From positions 167,828 to 231,827 of the forward strand of contig NZ_BNBV01000007.1 in NCBI RefSeq assembly GCF_014656135.1: a stretch of DNA of 64,000 nucleotides, given 5' to 3'. Within the stretch, counting starts at the first letter, position 1, and the number at the start of each line of letters is the position of its first letter. The position numbers and the translations under genes were made by a program. Source of the stretch: Streptomyces thermodiastaticus. Its GTDB lineage: Bacteria; Actinomycetota; Actinomycetes; Streptomycetales; Streptomycetaceae. The notes beneath the pieces are model-generated. The model was not told the DNA's origin and ran no database searches. It saw only the letters and a list, made by a program, of their open reading frames with translations. Shown here piece after piece: positions 46,836-55,553 of this stretch.

Positions 46836-47287
46836 CCGAGGGTGGACTCACGGGTGGCGGCCTTCGCCCTGGCCGGCCCACTCTTCCGACGCCTGCCGGC
46901 CAGCGCAAGGCGCCTCGCCGCACCCCTCGGAGCCCTCCTCATGGCCACCGCCTTCGCCGCCCTCGCCGCGGCCCCCCGAGCACGGCCCGGCTGACCGCCC
47001 TGCTCGCCCTCGGCGGCATCGGCTACGGTGCCGCCTTCAGCAGCACCCTGACCCACCTCACCGACACGGTCGACGCCCGCCTCACCCCCGACGTCACCGG
47101 CCTGTTCAACACCACACTCCAGATCGGCGGCACCCTGGGCGTAGCCGTTTTCGGCGCCGTGTACCTCTCCCTCACCGCACACGACGGCACACCGTCCCAC
47201 GCCTTCGCCCTCACCAACGCGGCCCTGGCAGCGCTCTCGCTCACCGCCGTCGCCCTGATCGCCGTGGCGCGGGCGGCGCGGCGGTAG
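46836..47287 (+). pseudogene. MFS transporter remnant, truncated and frameshifted
   Basis: Only the C-terminal third of a major-facilitator exporter is visible. From about 46839 the frame reads VAAFALAGPLFRRLPASARR and LAAPLGALLMATAFAALAAAP, then stops early (TGA after RARPG). The next part (TARLTALLALGGIGYGAAFS, TLQIGGTLGVAVFGAVYLSL) is in another frame, and it ends at TAG 47285-47287. The shift lies at a run of six C near 46966-46975. The N-terminal two thirds are absent. An in-frame gene would need one base changed plus the missing 5' part. 47288-47596 holds no gene. Confidence 0.7.
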
Positions 47288-47623
47288 CCGGGGGGCAGCG
47301 GCCAAGGGGTGGCACGTCTGCGGCGGCAGGTCGCGTGTGTGGTTCTTCCGTTCCCGCGGGTATCGGTCACGTATGGCGTCTGAGCCGATACGGCAGGTGC
47401 TTCATCAAGGGAAAGGGAGAAACGGCGGTTCTCCAGTCGATCGGCGGCTCCGGGCACTTATTGCTCCCGTATTGCTCCGACGTGCGCCCCTGTGTGCACC
47501 CACGCATCAGGTGTGCGCTTCATGCTCTCTGCCCTGCTGCCCTGACACCTGCTTGTCTGGACCGGCTGATGCCTGTGGATCAGAAATGGTTCAGAGGTGG
47601 AGCGGAGAAGGGAGGGGACACCC

Positions 47624-48343
47624 TTGACGCTGCAGTCCGAAGCCCCCGGGCGGGAGGAGTGGCCTGCCCGCAGCTTTCTCGGCGGCCTGCCGGAACCCGT
47701 CCGCGCCAAGCTCCTGGGGATCGGCACCCGCTGCCGCTATCTGCCCGGAGAAATTCTGATGCGCGAGGGCGACAGATCCAATCACGTAGTGCTTCTGCGC
47801 ACGGGATCCGTCAAGGTCACCGCCTGCCTGGACAACGGTCATGAAGCGCTCCTCGCCATCCGCGTCGGAGGGGACATAGTCGGCGAGATGGCTGCCATGG
47901 ACGAGGGCGCACCGAGGTCGGCCACGGTCACCGCCTGCGGAGAGGTCGCCGCCAGCATCGTCCGCGAGTCCGACCTGCGGTTCTTCCTCGAATCCCACCC
48001 CGAGGCGTCGCGAGCGCTCAACCGGATCGTCGTCCAGCGGCTGCGCTGGTCGAACCGACGACGGGTGGAATTCGGCGGGTACTCGGTCAAGGTGCGGCTC
48101 GCCCGCGTGCTCGCCGAGCTGGCCGACTCGTACGGGCACCCGGTACCGCGCGGAACGGTGATAGGGGTCAACCTCACCCAGCCGGAACTGGCCGCGCTCA
48201 CCGGCTCGGCAGAGGTCACCATCCACAAAGCCCTTGCCGAACTGCGCAGAGAAGGGCTCATCACCACCGGTTATCGCCGCACCACGGTCCTCGACATGAC
48301 CGGACTCCGGGAAACCGCCCGCCTGCGCCGGTTCTCCGCGTAA
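47624..48343 (+). CDS. Crp/Fnr-family transcriptional regulator
   Basis: A 239-residue cyclic-nucleotide-binding regulator. The N-terminal CNB domain has the LPGEILMREGDRSNHVVLL cap, the GGDIVGEMAAMDEGAPRSATV phosphate-binding cassette (FGE-like GE and R-A-T positions kept) and a C-terminal winged HTH (LTQPELAALTGSAEVTIHKALAELRREG). The cassette makes binding of a cyclic nucleotide plausible. Start TTG 47624 follows GGGAGGGG; GTG 47597 is a weaker alternative. It sits just before the nucleotidyl-cyclase-like gene, which may be a functional hint. Confidence 0.92.
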   Translation: MTLQSEAPGREEWPARSFLGGLPEPVRAKLLGIGTRCRYLPGEILMREGDRSNHVVLLRTGSVKVTACLDNGHEALLAIRVGGDIVGEMAAMDEGAPRSATVTACGEVAASIVRESDLRFFLESHPEASRALNRIVVQRLRWSNRRRVEFGGYSVKVRLARVLAELADSYGHPVPRGTVIGVNLTQPELAALTGSAEVTIHKALAELRREGLITTGYRRTTVLDMTGLRETARLRRFSA

Positions 48344-48465
48344 CGAGCACGTCTCCCGCCCCGTCCGGCGAAAACCGTATTTCTACGACTCACTCGGTGA
48401 TCCTCTCTTCTTGCCGCACAGTTGACGCCGACCTCGCTCAAACCAGCAGAGGGGGACCCGAGCCC

Positions 48466-49215
48466 ATGACACCCCACACTGACACGCAGGAGATCATCAC
48501 CCGCCACCTCTGCCTGGCCGCTGACGTGGAGAAGTACAGCCGCCTCGACACCCCGGACCAGGAGACCTTCCAGGCCGACCTGGTACGGGTGCTCGAGGAA
48601 GCGGCGGTCCTCAGCGGCCTGGACCGCACGACCTGGCAGCGGCAGCCGCAAGGTGACCAGGAATTCGCTGTTCTGCCGCACGGCACCCAGGAGTCGCTCG
48701 TGGTGGGCAGCTTCATCCGGAACCTGGCCATCCAGCTCGGCGAGCGCAACGCCAACGCCGCCGAGGGCAAGCGGATGAGGCTCCGGCTCGCCATCGACTT
48801 CGGCGTGGCCCGCACGGCCGCTCTCGGCTACAGCGGACCCGCTCCGGTCATGGTGGCCCGCTACCTCAACGCCCCCCAGCTCAAGCGGGTGCTGGAGTCC
48901 CTTAACTCGACCGACCTGGCGCTGATCGTCTCGGACCGGGTCTACCAGGACGTGGTCCGGCTCCGGGGCGACGGCCAGGGCCCGGACCCGAGCGCGTACG
49001 TCAAGGTGCACGTCCGCGAGAAGGAGTTCAGCGGCTACGGCTGGATCCACGTGCCCGAGCACGGGCCGGAGGAGCTGGAGCCGCTCGTGGCGGACCCGGA
49101 GCCGGAGAGCACCACGACCCACGCCACCAACGTGGTGAAGCAGAACAGCGGTGGCGTCTACCACTTCGGCAGCGGTGACGCGGCCGAAACCATGCACAAG
49201 AACTACAACAGGTGA
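48466..49215 (+). CDS. class III nucleotidyl-cyclase-like protein with C-terminal FGSGD motif
   Basis: A 249-residue protein. The core aligns by eye with class III cyclases: metal-binding Asp in CLAADVEKYSRLD (about 21-33), the second Asp in QGDQEFAVLP, RLRLAIDFGVARTAALGYSG, and VARYLNAPQLKRVLE. Both metal Asp seem kept but the transition-state Asn position appears substituted, so activity is uncertain; a binding role is possible. The last 21 residues form a separate tail, GGVYHFGSGDAAETMHKNYN, similar to a segment in the next protein. ATG 48466; the next gene starts 14 bp after the stop, so an operon is likely. Confidence 0.78.
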   Translation: MTPHTDTQEIITRHLCLAADVEKYSRLDTPDQETFQADLVRVLEEAAVLSGLDRTTWQRQPQGDQEFAVLPHGTQESLVVGSFIRNLAIQLGERNANAAEGKRMRLRLAIDFGVARTAALGYSGPAPVMVARYLNAPQLKRVLESLNSTDLALIVSDRVYQDVVRLRGDGQGPDPSAYVKVHVREKEFSGYGWIHVPEHGPEELEPLVADPEPESTTTHATNVVKQNSGGVYHFGSGDAAETMHKNYNR

Positions 49216-49228
49216 CGGTGCCTCGGCC

Positions 49229-51376
49229 ATGGACGACACAGCAACACCCATAGACCCGCTGGTGACCCAGTCCTCGGTGGAGTCGTCCGCCGACGAGGAA
49301 GAGACCGCCTCCGTGCCCGCCGGCACGGAGGCGGTGACCGAAGAACAGGCCGACCACATCCGGGAACTGCGGGAGCGCGGCCTGCCCCAAACCGTCGTCG
49401 AGGGCGGAGTCACGGGGGAAGCCGTCGGCTTCGGCAGCGGTGATGTGGCTGGGACGATCTACAAGACCTACCTCGGCGCCTCCTTCGCCGACTCGGTCGA
49501 CGCCCCGGTCGACGGACCGGTCCCCGACAACGACCTCGACCGCCTGCGAGAGCGGTACGTGGCGCCCGCCGCGCATGCCGCTCTGGTCCGGCATCTGGCC
49601 GATCACGGGGTTGCCGTCTTGCGTGGGACCCCCGGTTCGGGGCGGTACACCACGGCGCTGCTCGCCGCGCAGGAGGCGATGACCGCCGGCGTCGTCGTCC
49701 TGGACCCGCAGGCAGGCGTGCGCCGGCTGGTGCGGGACAACGGAGGACTCCAGCCGAGCCGCGGCCACGTCATCGAGGGAGACGGCACGGAGTGGGCGAA
49801 CGAGCTGCGTCCGCAACTGCTCGTGGGACTGCGGGGGGCCACGTACGGCCGCTCACCGCTGGTGATCGTCGTGGACGACCAGGTGCCGGTCGCGGAACTG
49901 GCGGGACACGTCGTCGAGCACGAGGTGGCGGACGACATGCCGGCTCAGGTGCTGGAACGGCATCTGACGGTCCTGCTGAAGGACCGGCCGTCGGACTGCC
50001 GCAAGCTGCTGGAGCACCCACGCCTTCAGGAGGACCTGCTGGGACGCAGGTCCATGGCGGAGATTGCCGGCCTGGCCCGCCATCTGGCAGGACGCGTGCG
50101 CGACGGCGACGACATCGACGACATCGTGCAGGGCCTCGGTGCCGAGCTGCGGGCCAAAGCCGTCAAGCTTCTTGGATCTCCGCAGCGGACCGGCTCGGAG
50201 GCCGGCAGGAAACAGGAGGTGTCGCTCTGGTCCCGGGCGTTCCTGCTGGCCTGTGTGGTGCTCGACGGAACCACGCTGACCCGGGTCAGCCGGGAGTCTC
50301 ACCGGCTCGCGGAGCTGCTGCACGGGGTGCGCTCGCCCTCCTCGGTGCCGGGGATGCCGTTGTTCGAGGAGAGCGTGCAGGACTGGCTGGGACACTCCGA
50401 GGTGGAGTTCACCGACCGGGCGGGGAACCCGGTCGGGCCCCGGCACCCGGAGTGCCTGGTACACGTCAAGCAGCGGGGCCTCGGCGAGGCGGTCCTGGAG
50501 GTGCTGTGGCACGACCACAGCGGCGCCCGGGGCCCCCTGCTGGAGTGGCTCGACGGCCTCGTCGTCCGCGGCGAGGAGGACATCCGCGTGTCGGCCGCCC
50601 AGGCGGTCGGACTCCTGGCCACGTTCGACTGGGCCTATGTGCACGAGGAACTGCTCGTACGCTGGGCGTCGGACAAGGGGGAGCACGCTGGACGGCGGCG
50701 CTTCGCGGCGGCGTGGGCACTGGAGCGGGCCGTGGCCGACCCGCTGCTCGCTCCCCGGGTGCAGCGCCTGCTGCGGCGCTGGTCCCACCGGCGTGAGTTC
50801 CGGGCCTGCGCCCAGGCCGCGTACGGCACCCGGATCGGCGCGAAGTACCCGGCCGAGGCGCTGAGCAGCCTGGAGCGCATCGCAGCAGGGTCGGGGATGA
50901 AGAGCGTGTGGACCGCGGTACGGGAGATCTACGCGGCCGGGTCGCGCGTCCAGGTCCTGGAACGGCTGGCCGACTGGGCGGCCTCACCCCGTCACTGGCT
51001 GCGCGACGACGCGGCGAAGTGCCTGCAGGGGCTCAGCAGGTTCCGCGGTCAGCGGGCGGTCACCAACTTCCTCAAGGAGCCCGGTCCGCGCGAGCACTTG
51101 CTGCTGCTGAGCCGGCGCATCCTGCTCAGCAGCACTCCCGCACACCGCCAGTGCGGCTGGAACGCCATGCGGCTGTGGGTGGAGCGGGCCGGGGGCGAGA
51201 AAGGCCTCGGCGAGCTCCTGGCCGACTTCTTCGCCGAGCTGCCCGAGCAGGACGGCGAGGGCGACCGCCTGCGCGAGCAGTTCCGGTTCTACCTGCGGCT
51301 GTGGAGCCACCAGCTCCCCGACACCACAGCAGTCGGACGTATTCGTTCTCTCGTGGAGAAAAGGTGGTCGATGTGA
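49229..51376 (+). CDS. STAND-like P-loop NTPase with helical repeats and N-terminal FGSGD motif
   Basis: A 715-residue protein of unassigned family. Residues 1-83 are a low-complexity/helical leader including VTGEAVGFGSGDVAGTIYKTY (61-81), similar to the tail of the preceding protein. A P-loop follows (GTPGSGRYT, 133-141; Arg replaces the usual Lys), with a Walker-B-like LVIVVDD and a helical domain. Residues about 360-715 are leucine- and Trp-rich helical repeats (HEAT-like: LLATFDWAYVHEELLVRWAS and similar). This matches NLR/STAND sensor architecture. It overlaps the next gene by four bases. Confidence 0.75.
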   Translation: MDDTATPIDPLVTQSSVESSADEEETASVPAGTEAVTEEQADHIRELRERGLPQTVVEGGVTGEAVGFGSGDVAGTIYKTYLGASFADSVDAPVDGPVPDNDLDRLRERYVAPAAHAALVRHLADHGVAVLRGTPGSGRYTTALLAAQEAMTAGVVVLDPQAGVRRLVRDNGGLQPSRGHVIEGDGTEWANELRPQLLVGLRGATYGRSPLVIVVDDQVPVAELAGHVVEHEVADDMPAQVLERHLTVLLKDRPSDCRKLLEHPRLQEDLLGRRSMAEIAGLARHLAGRVRDGDDIDDIVQGLGAELRAKAVKLLGSPQRTGSEAGRKQEVSLWSRAFLLACVVLDGTTLTRVSRESHRLAELLHGVRSPSSVPGMPLFEESVQDWLGHSEVEFTDRAGNPVGPRHPECLVHVKQRGLGEAVLEVLWHDHSGARGPLLEWLDGLVVRGEEDIRVSAAQAVGLLATFDWAYVHEELLVRWASDKGEHAGRRRFAAAWALERAVADPLLAPRVQRLLRRWSHRREFRACAQAAYGTRIGAKYPAEALSSLERIAAGSGMKSVWTAVREIYAAGSRVQVLERLADWAASPRHWLRDDAAKCLQGLSRFRGQRAVTNFLKEPGPREHLLLLSRRILLSSTPAHRQCGWNAMRLWVERAGGEKGLGELLADFFAELPEQDGEGDRLREQFRFYLRLWSHQLPDTTAVGRIRSLVEKRWSM

Positions 51377-52260
51377 CCAGTGCACCACGCCGCGGCCTGT
51401 TCACCTGGCTGCGCGGTCTGTTCAACCGCACCCCGAAGCCCCTCCCGGTTCCGTCCTTGGAAGCCGTGACGGTCGATGTGCCGGACCTGACGTCGGTGCA
51501 TCGCACCACCACCGTCACGTTCGAATCACCCGCCAAGGGAGACGGGTTCGACTTCCGCGTCGAGGTCCGCTGCGACTGGTGCGCCGAGGGACGCTTCGAC
51601 CAGGAGACGCTGCGCGCTGCCATCGATGACTACGCGGCGAGCGTGCACGAGCGACTGGCTGCGCGGATCCGCGAGGTCACCCGCACACACGAGCCGTTCC
51701 ACGTCGAGGAAGCAGAGCACGACGTCAACGAAAAGCTGGAAGAAGGCGAGTGCTTCGAAAACGGACTGGTGACCTGCCGGACCACCGCGTTCCTCGCACC
51801 CGCGCCGGAAGTGCTGGAGCAGCAGCGCAAGGCGGCCCTGGAGCTGCAGGAGATCGAGCACCGGTACGCGAAGTCGGCGCTGCAGGTGAAGCTGCTCAGC
51901 CGAGTGGCCGAGGAATGGCGTCACTTCCTCGCCAGCGGAATGGCCGGCATGCGCGAGGGCGACGACGCGCTCGCCTGGCTGACGCCGTGGGCCGTGCTGC
52001 TCGCCGAACAGCCGGACAAGGCGGCGACCGAGGTCGGCGAGATGTTCCAACAACGGCAGAAGCAGGTCAAGGAATTCATCGAGTACCTGGACAAGCAGAT
52101 GAAGGCGTACCAGACCCACGACCTCTTCGAGTTCGTGGTCACCAATGAGCGGCAGCTCGGTCACGCCATGCGGCTGTTCGGCCTGCCCCTGCCGGGCGAG
52201 TTGAAGTCCGGCGAGGGGTGGTCGGAGCCGTTGCCCCGGGCCCAGTCGGCCCGGGACTGA
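51373..52260 (+). CDS. coiled-coil protein with N-terminal amphipathic segment
   Basis: A 295-residue protein of unknown function. GLFTWLRGLFNR near the N-terminus could be an amphipathic membrane-contact helix. A domain with two Cys (VRCDWCAEGRF) follows, then a coiled-coil (APEVLEQQRKAALELQEIEHRYAKSAL and QQRQKQVKEFIEYLDKQMKAY). GTG 51373 overlaps the STAND gene stop (GTGA), so the two are translationally coupled; GTG 51364 is an alternative. No known family was recognised. Confidence 0.65.
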   Translation: MTSAPRRGLFTWLRGLFNRTPKPLPVPSLEAVTVDVPDLTSVHRTTTVTFESPAKGDGFDFRVEVRCDWCAEGRFDQETLRAAIDDYAASVHERLAARIREVTRTHEPFHVEEAEHDVNEKLEEGECFENGLVTCRTTAFLAPAPEVLEQQRKAALELQEIEHRYAKSALQVKLLSRVAEEWRHFLASGMAGMREGDDALAWLTPWAVLLAEQPDKAATEVGEMFQQRQKQVKEFIEYLDKQMKAYQTHDLFEFVVTNERQLGHAMRLFGLPLPGELKSGEGWSEPLPRAQSARD

Positions 52261-52276
52261 GGCAAGGGGACACGGC

Positions 52277-52816
52277 TCAAGCCAGCAGCGGGACGGAGAG
52301 GAAGGACAGACCGGTGGTCACTGCCATCAGCCCCGTCCAGACGACCCCCTTGGCGATGTACCGGTGCTTGGCCATCGCCACCTGGGCGAGCACCGGTATC
52401 AGCTGCCAGATCTCCCTCTGCTCGCTCTCCGCATCCGCCGGCGGAGCAGTGCCGTCGGCGGTGGCCAGCAACGGCAGGCTGAACCTGTTCGGGGCGGCCG
52501 GCGGCCCCAGGCGGGGGCGGAGGGCCTGCACCACGCAGTACACGGCGGGCAGGAACGCCGCCACGTGTAACACCAGCAGGCCGACCGCGATCCAGGCGCC
52601 GGGACCGCCGTGGCCCCACGCCTCGCGCACACGGTCACCTTGCGGGATGGCCATGGCCATCAGCCCCGCCTGAACGGCACTGAGGACCCCGGCCTTGGTG
52701 TCGGCGAACTGAGCCGACGCCTGAAGCGATGTGTACACGGCCAGACCGGACCGGAGACCGGCGTCTTTCTCCTCTCCCGCGGTGGTGATTCCGGGAGCCG
52801 GAACGGAACTGGACAC
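52277..52816 (-). CDS. three-TM protein resembling Pycsar TM effectors
   Basis: A 179-residue membrane protein. After a short disordered N-terminus comes AVYTSLQASAQFADTKAGVLSAVQAGLMAMAI, with a DxKA motif just before the first helix, then two further TM helices (AWIAVGLLVLHVAAFLPAVYCVV and VVWTGLMAVTTGLSFLSVPLLA). The short DTKA-plus-hydrophobic start resembles DUF5706/Pycsar-type TM effectors that respond to cyclic pyrimidine nucleotides; this is a judgement by eye. AGGAGG precedes GTG 52816, which decides the start over GTG 52834. It is convergent with the operon before it and divergent from the lipoprotein gene. Confidence 0.6.
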   Translation of the reverse strand: MSSSVPAPGITTAGEEKDAGLRSGLAVYTSLQASAQFADTKAGVLSAVQAGLMAMAIPQGDRVREAWGHGGPGAWIAVGLLVLHVAAFLPAVYCVVQALRPRLGPPAAPNRFSLPLLATADGTAPPADAESEQREIWQLIPVLAQVAMAKHRYIAKGVVWTGLMAVTTGLSFLSVPLLA

Positions 52817-52928
52817 GGAAAAACCTCCTGGCACCGAGTGGCTGAGGAATTCCAGTAACTCGCCTCACACTCCGCGGGAAAAGTCACAAATACGCATTTC
52901 GCCGATCCATCCTGATCTGGAGAATCCG

Positions 52929-54203
52929 GTGACTTCCTCGAAGCAAGCACGATCCAGCCGACTCCTCGCAGTGGTGCTGTCGCTCACCGCCGTCGCGGCC
53001 GTCAGCGGCTGCGGTGCGTTCGACACCCCCAAGGCCCGGCCCTGTGCCTGGCTGGAGCGCCAGGCCGAGCCGGCGGACAGCAGCACCCGGCAGCAGACCG
53101 TCGTGCTCGTGGACCGAAGCTCGTCCACCCGCCCGGACACGAACACCTCGCCCGGTCACCAGTCTCCGGACTGGGCGGCCACCCTGCTGGACCCCCAGCA
53201 GATGACGCTGCCGGCATTGGAAGGCGGAATCCTGTCCATGGCCGGCTTCGACGGCAACAGGTCCACCGTCGACTGGGCGGTCAGCAGCACCTTCGTCACC
53301 CCGGTGAAAGGCAACGAGACACGGCGGAAGGACCAGCAGCGAGCTCGGTCCGAGTGCCTGAAGGAGCGGCTGCGACAGCTGGCCGCCGAGGAGCCGGGCA
53401 CGGATCGCACAGATGTCCTCGGCGCGCTCGCCGCGGCCAGCGACCGACTCGGTACGGAAGGCGGCCGCCGGCGGATCTACGTGGCCACCGATGGGCTGAC
53501 CAACACCGGCTGCGCGGACCTGCGCTCCTCGGGATTCGACGGGACGGCGGAGATCAAGGCGACCGTGGAACGCTGCCGCAAGACCGGAGAACTGCCCGAC
53601 CTGAAGGGCACGGAGGTCCACCTCGTCGGAATAGGCCAGCCCGCCCGGGGCGACAAGCCGTCCTCCGCGCAGACCGCCTGGCTGATCGCCCTCTGGACCC
53701 GCCTGTGCGAGGCGACCGGAGCCTCCCCCTGCAAGGTGACCGCCATCACCCACGACGACGAGACGGGGCACACCACCGGCACCGGAAAGCCGGAACCAGC
53801 GGTCACCTTCCCGGCCCTCTCGGAACGGTCCGCCGACCGGGTCACCACGATCGTCCTGCCCGGCTCCATCCTGTTCGCCACCGACCGGGCAGAGCTGTCC
53901 CAGGACGCACGGGACACGCTGGACAAGGCCGCACGCCGCATCAAGGAACTCGATCCCGTCTCGGTCACCGTCTCCGGACACACCGACTCACGCGGCAGCG
54001 AACAACACGGCAGGCAGCTTTCGCGGGCCCGCGCACAGGCGGTCCGGAAAGCCCTCGCCCAGCGCGGCATCACGGTGATCTCCGCCCGCGGTTACTCCGA
54101 CGACCGCCCCAGGTGCACCCCCGAATACCACGACGGCGTACCCGACTACGCGGCCATGGCGTGCAACCGCCGCGTGGAGATCGCCGTGACGGTCCGCCGC
54201 TGA
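52929..54203 (+). CDS. lipoprotein with vWA-like and OmpA-like domains
   Basis: A 424-residue exported lipoprotein: signal peptide LLAVVLSLTAVAAVSGCG (lipobox VSGC), a von Willebrand A-like domain with a metal-binding DRSSST motif (TVVLVDRSSST) and VATDGLTNTG, and a C-terminal OmpA-type peptidoglycan-binding domain (ILFATDRAELSQDARDTLDKAARRIKEL, VSGHTDSRGSEQHGRQLSRARAQAV). It probably tethers to the cell wall. GTG 52929 follows GGAG. The next membrane gene lies 57 bp downstream, same strand. This is the cell-surface member of the cluster. Confidence 0.85.
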   Translation: MTSSKQARSSRLLAVVLSLTAVAAVSGCGAFDTPKARPCAWLERQAEPADSSTRQQTVVLVDRSSSTRPDTNTSPGHQSPDWAATLLDPQQMTLPALEGGILSMAGFDGNRSTVDWAVSSTFVTPVKGNETRRKDQQRARSECLKERLRQLAAEEPGTDRTDVLGALAAASDRLGTEGGRRRIYVATDGLTNTGCADLRSSGFDGTAEIKATVERCRKTGELPDLKGTEVHLVGIGQPARGDKPSSAQTAWLIALWTRLCEATGASPCKVTAITHDDETGHTTGTGKPEPAVTFPALSERSADRVTTIVLPGSILFATDRAELSQDARDTLDKAARRIKELDPVSVTVSGHTDSRGSEQHGRQLSRARAQAVRKALAQRGITVISARGYSDDRPRCTPEYHDGVPDYAAMACNRRVEIAVTVRR

Positions 54204-54260
54204 CCGCTCCACCACAGCCCTCACCCGTCCGAGAAGCACAGCGCACGAAGGACCACACCC

Positions 54261-55505
54261 ATGTCCCTGAATCACCGAGGCATCCCGTGCCACCACGGCT
54301 GCGGATGCGACATACGAGACCTGGTGAAGAGCGCCGAGTCCGGTCCCGAACGGGCGCCGGAGCACCTGGACAACGGTGAGATGCGGATGCTGCTCCGCGC
54401 GGCTCGGGAGGTCGCCGAACTCGTCGGCAGCAACCGCGAGCAGCTCGCCGTCGCCCGAGCCCGTACGATCGACGCCCACGCGCGGGCCGAGGAGGCCATC
54501 CAGGCCCTGGCCCGGTTCGAGGTCGCGGCCTCCCTGCGGAGAAGCCGCGCCGCCCACCAGGCGGTGGAAGCCCGTCACGCGGACGACGGAGCCCACGACC
54601 GGCGCCGCCGCGAGATGTGGATACGGATGCTGCGCTGGCCCGTCATCGTCGCCATGGCCGTGTTCGACGCCTGGTACTTCATGCAGGTCTTCCAGTACCT
54701 CACCGTCAGCAACGATGACATCTCGCTGATCGAGCAGACGGTCTCCGTCCTGCCCGGAGTCGTCCTGGCGCTCGCCCTCATGCTGTCCGGACACGCGGTC
54801 GCGGCCCCGCTGCACCGGATACGCGAGCAGGTACGCGCCCTCCGCGAACGCCGTCCCGCCCTGTCGCTGCTCGCCTCACTCTCCCTGCCCGTCCTCTACC
54901 TGATCGCCGTCCTGTTCACCGTCACGGTGTGGGCGGTGCTGCGGGCCCGTGACACAGGCGATGACATGGCGACGGCGAGCGGGCGGTACGCCCCCGGCTA
55001 TGTCGCGGTGCTGATGCTGGTGCTCGCGATCACTGCCGTGGCGATGAAGGTCGTCGCCCACAACCCCTACGCCGACAGTGCCGCCGAAGCCCGCCGCGCA
55101 CTGCTGCGGGCCAAACTGACCTACGGCTGGCTGGTGCGGCGGTGCGGCACTGCCCTGCGCGACCACGAACGAGCCTGGAGCGACCTGTGCGCACTGCGCG
55201 ACGAACTCGCCTCACACGTACGCCTTGAGAGCATGCGCGTTTGGGAGGCCGCCATCCTCACGGCCCGCATGTACCACGGACAGGCCGGCAACCGTCCGCC
55301 GGTCCCGGCCGTCCCGTCCGACGAAGCGGATCCGCAGACGGTCGCCCGGGTGGCGCCCCTCTTCACCGGCGTGGCCGAGCCTCCGCCGGAGCTCGGCCCC
55401 TTGGTCGAAGCCAACCGGGTCGCCGTCACCTGCGCCCCGGCCGACCTGCGTGCACGCCGAGATGAGCTGATCAGCCGCATCAACAGCCAACTCGCCCCTG
55501 CGTGA
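54261..55505 (+). CDS. four-TM coiled-coil membrane protein
   Basis: A 414-residue protein without recognised homologue. A short Cys/His cluster (CHHGCGC, about 10-16) precedes a helical charged region (EQLAVARARTIDAHARAEEAIQAL), four TM helices (RMLRWPVIVAMAVFDAWYFMQVF, VLPGVVLALALMLSGHAVA, LSLLASLSLPVLYLIAVLFTVTVWAV, GYVAVLMLVLAITAVAMKVV), and a C-terminal cytoplasmic helical region with a Pro-rich linker. It could be a membrane effector or scaffold. It follows the vWA-OmpA gene in the same orientation and ends at the terminator 55554-55584. Confidence 0.7.
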   Translation: MSLNHRGIPCHHGCGCDIRDLVKSAESGPERAPEHLDNGEMRMLLRAAREVAELVGSNREQLAVARARTIDAHARAEEAIQALARFEVAASLRRSRAAHQAVEARHADDGAHDRRRREMWIRMLRWPVIVAMAVFDAWYFMQVFQYLTVSNDDISLIEQTVSVLPGVVLALALMLSGHAVAAPLHRIREQVRALRERRPALSLLASLSLPVLYLIAVLFTVTVWAVLRARDTGDDMATASGRYAPGYVAVLMLVLAITAVAMKVVAHNPYADSAAEARRALLRAKLTYGWLVRRCGTALRDHERAWSDLCALRDELASHVRLESMRVWEAAILTARMYHGQAGNRPPVPAVPSDEADPQTVARVAPLFTGVAEPPPELGPLVEANRVAVTCAPADLRARRDELISRINSQLAPA

Positions 55506-55553
55506 TGCCTCAGAGCACTTGTGGCCGCAGAACCCCGCGACGCTTCCGTTCAA

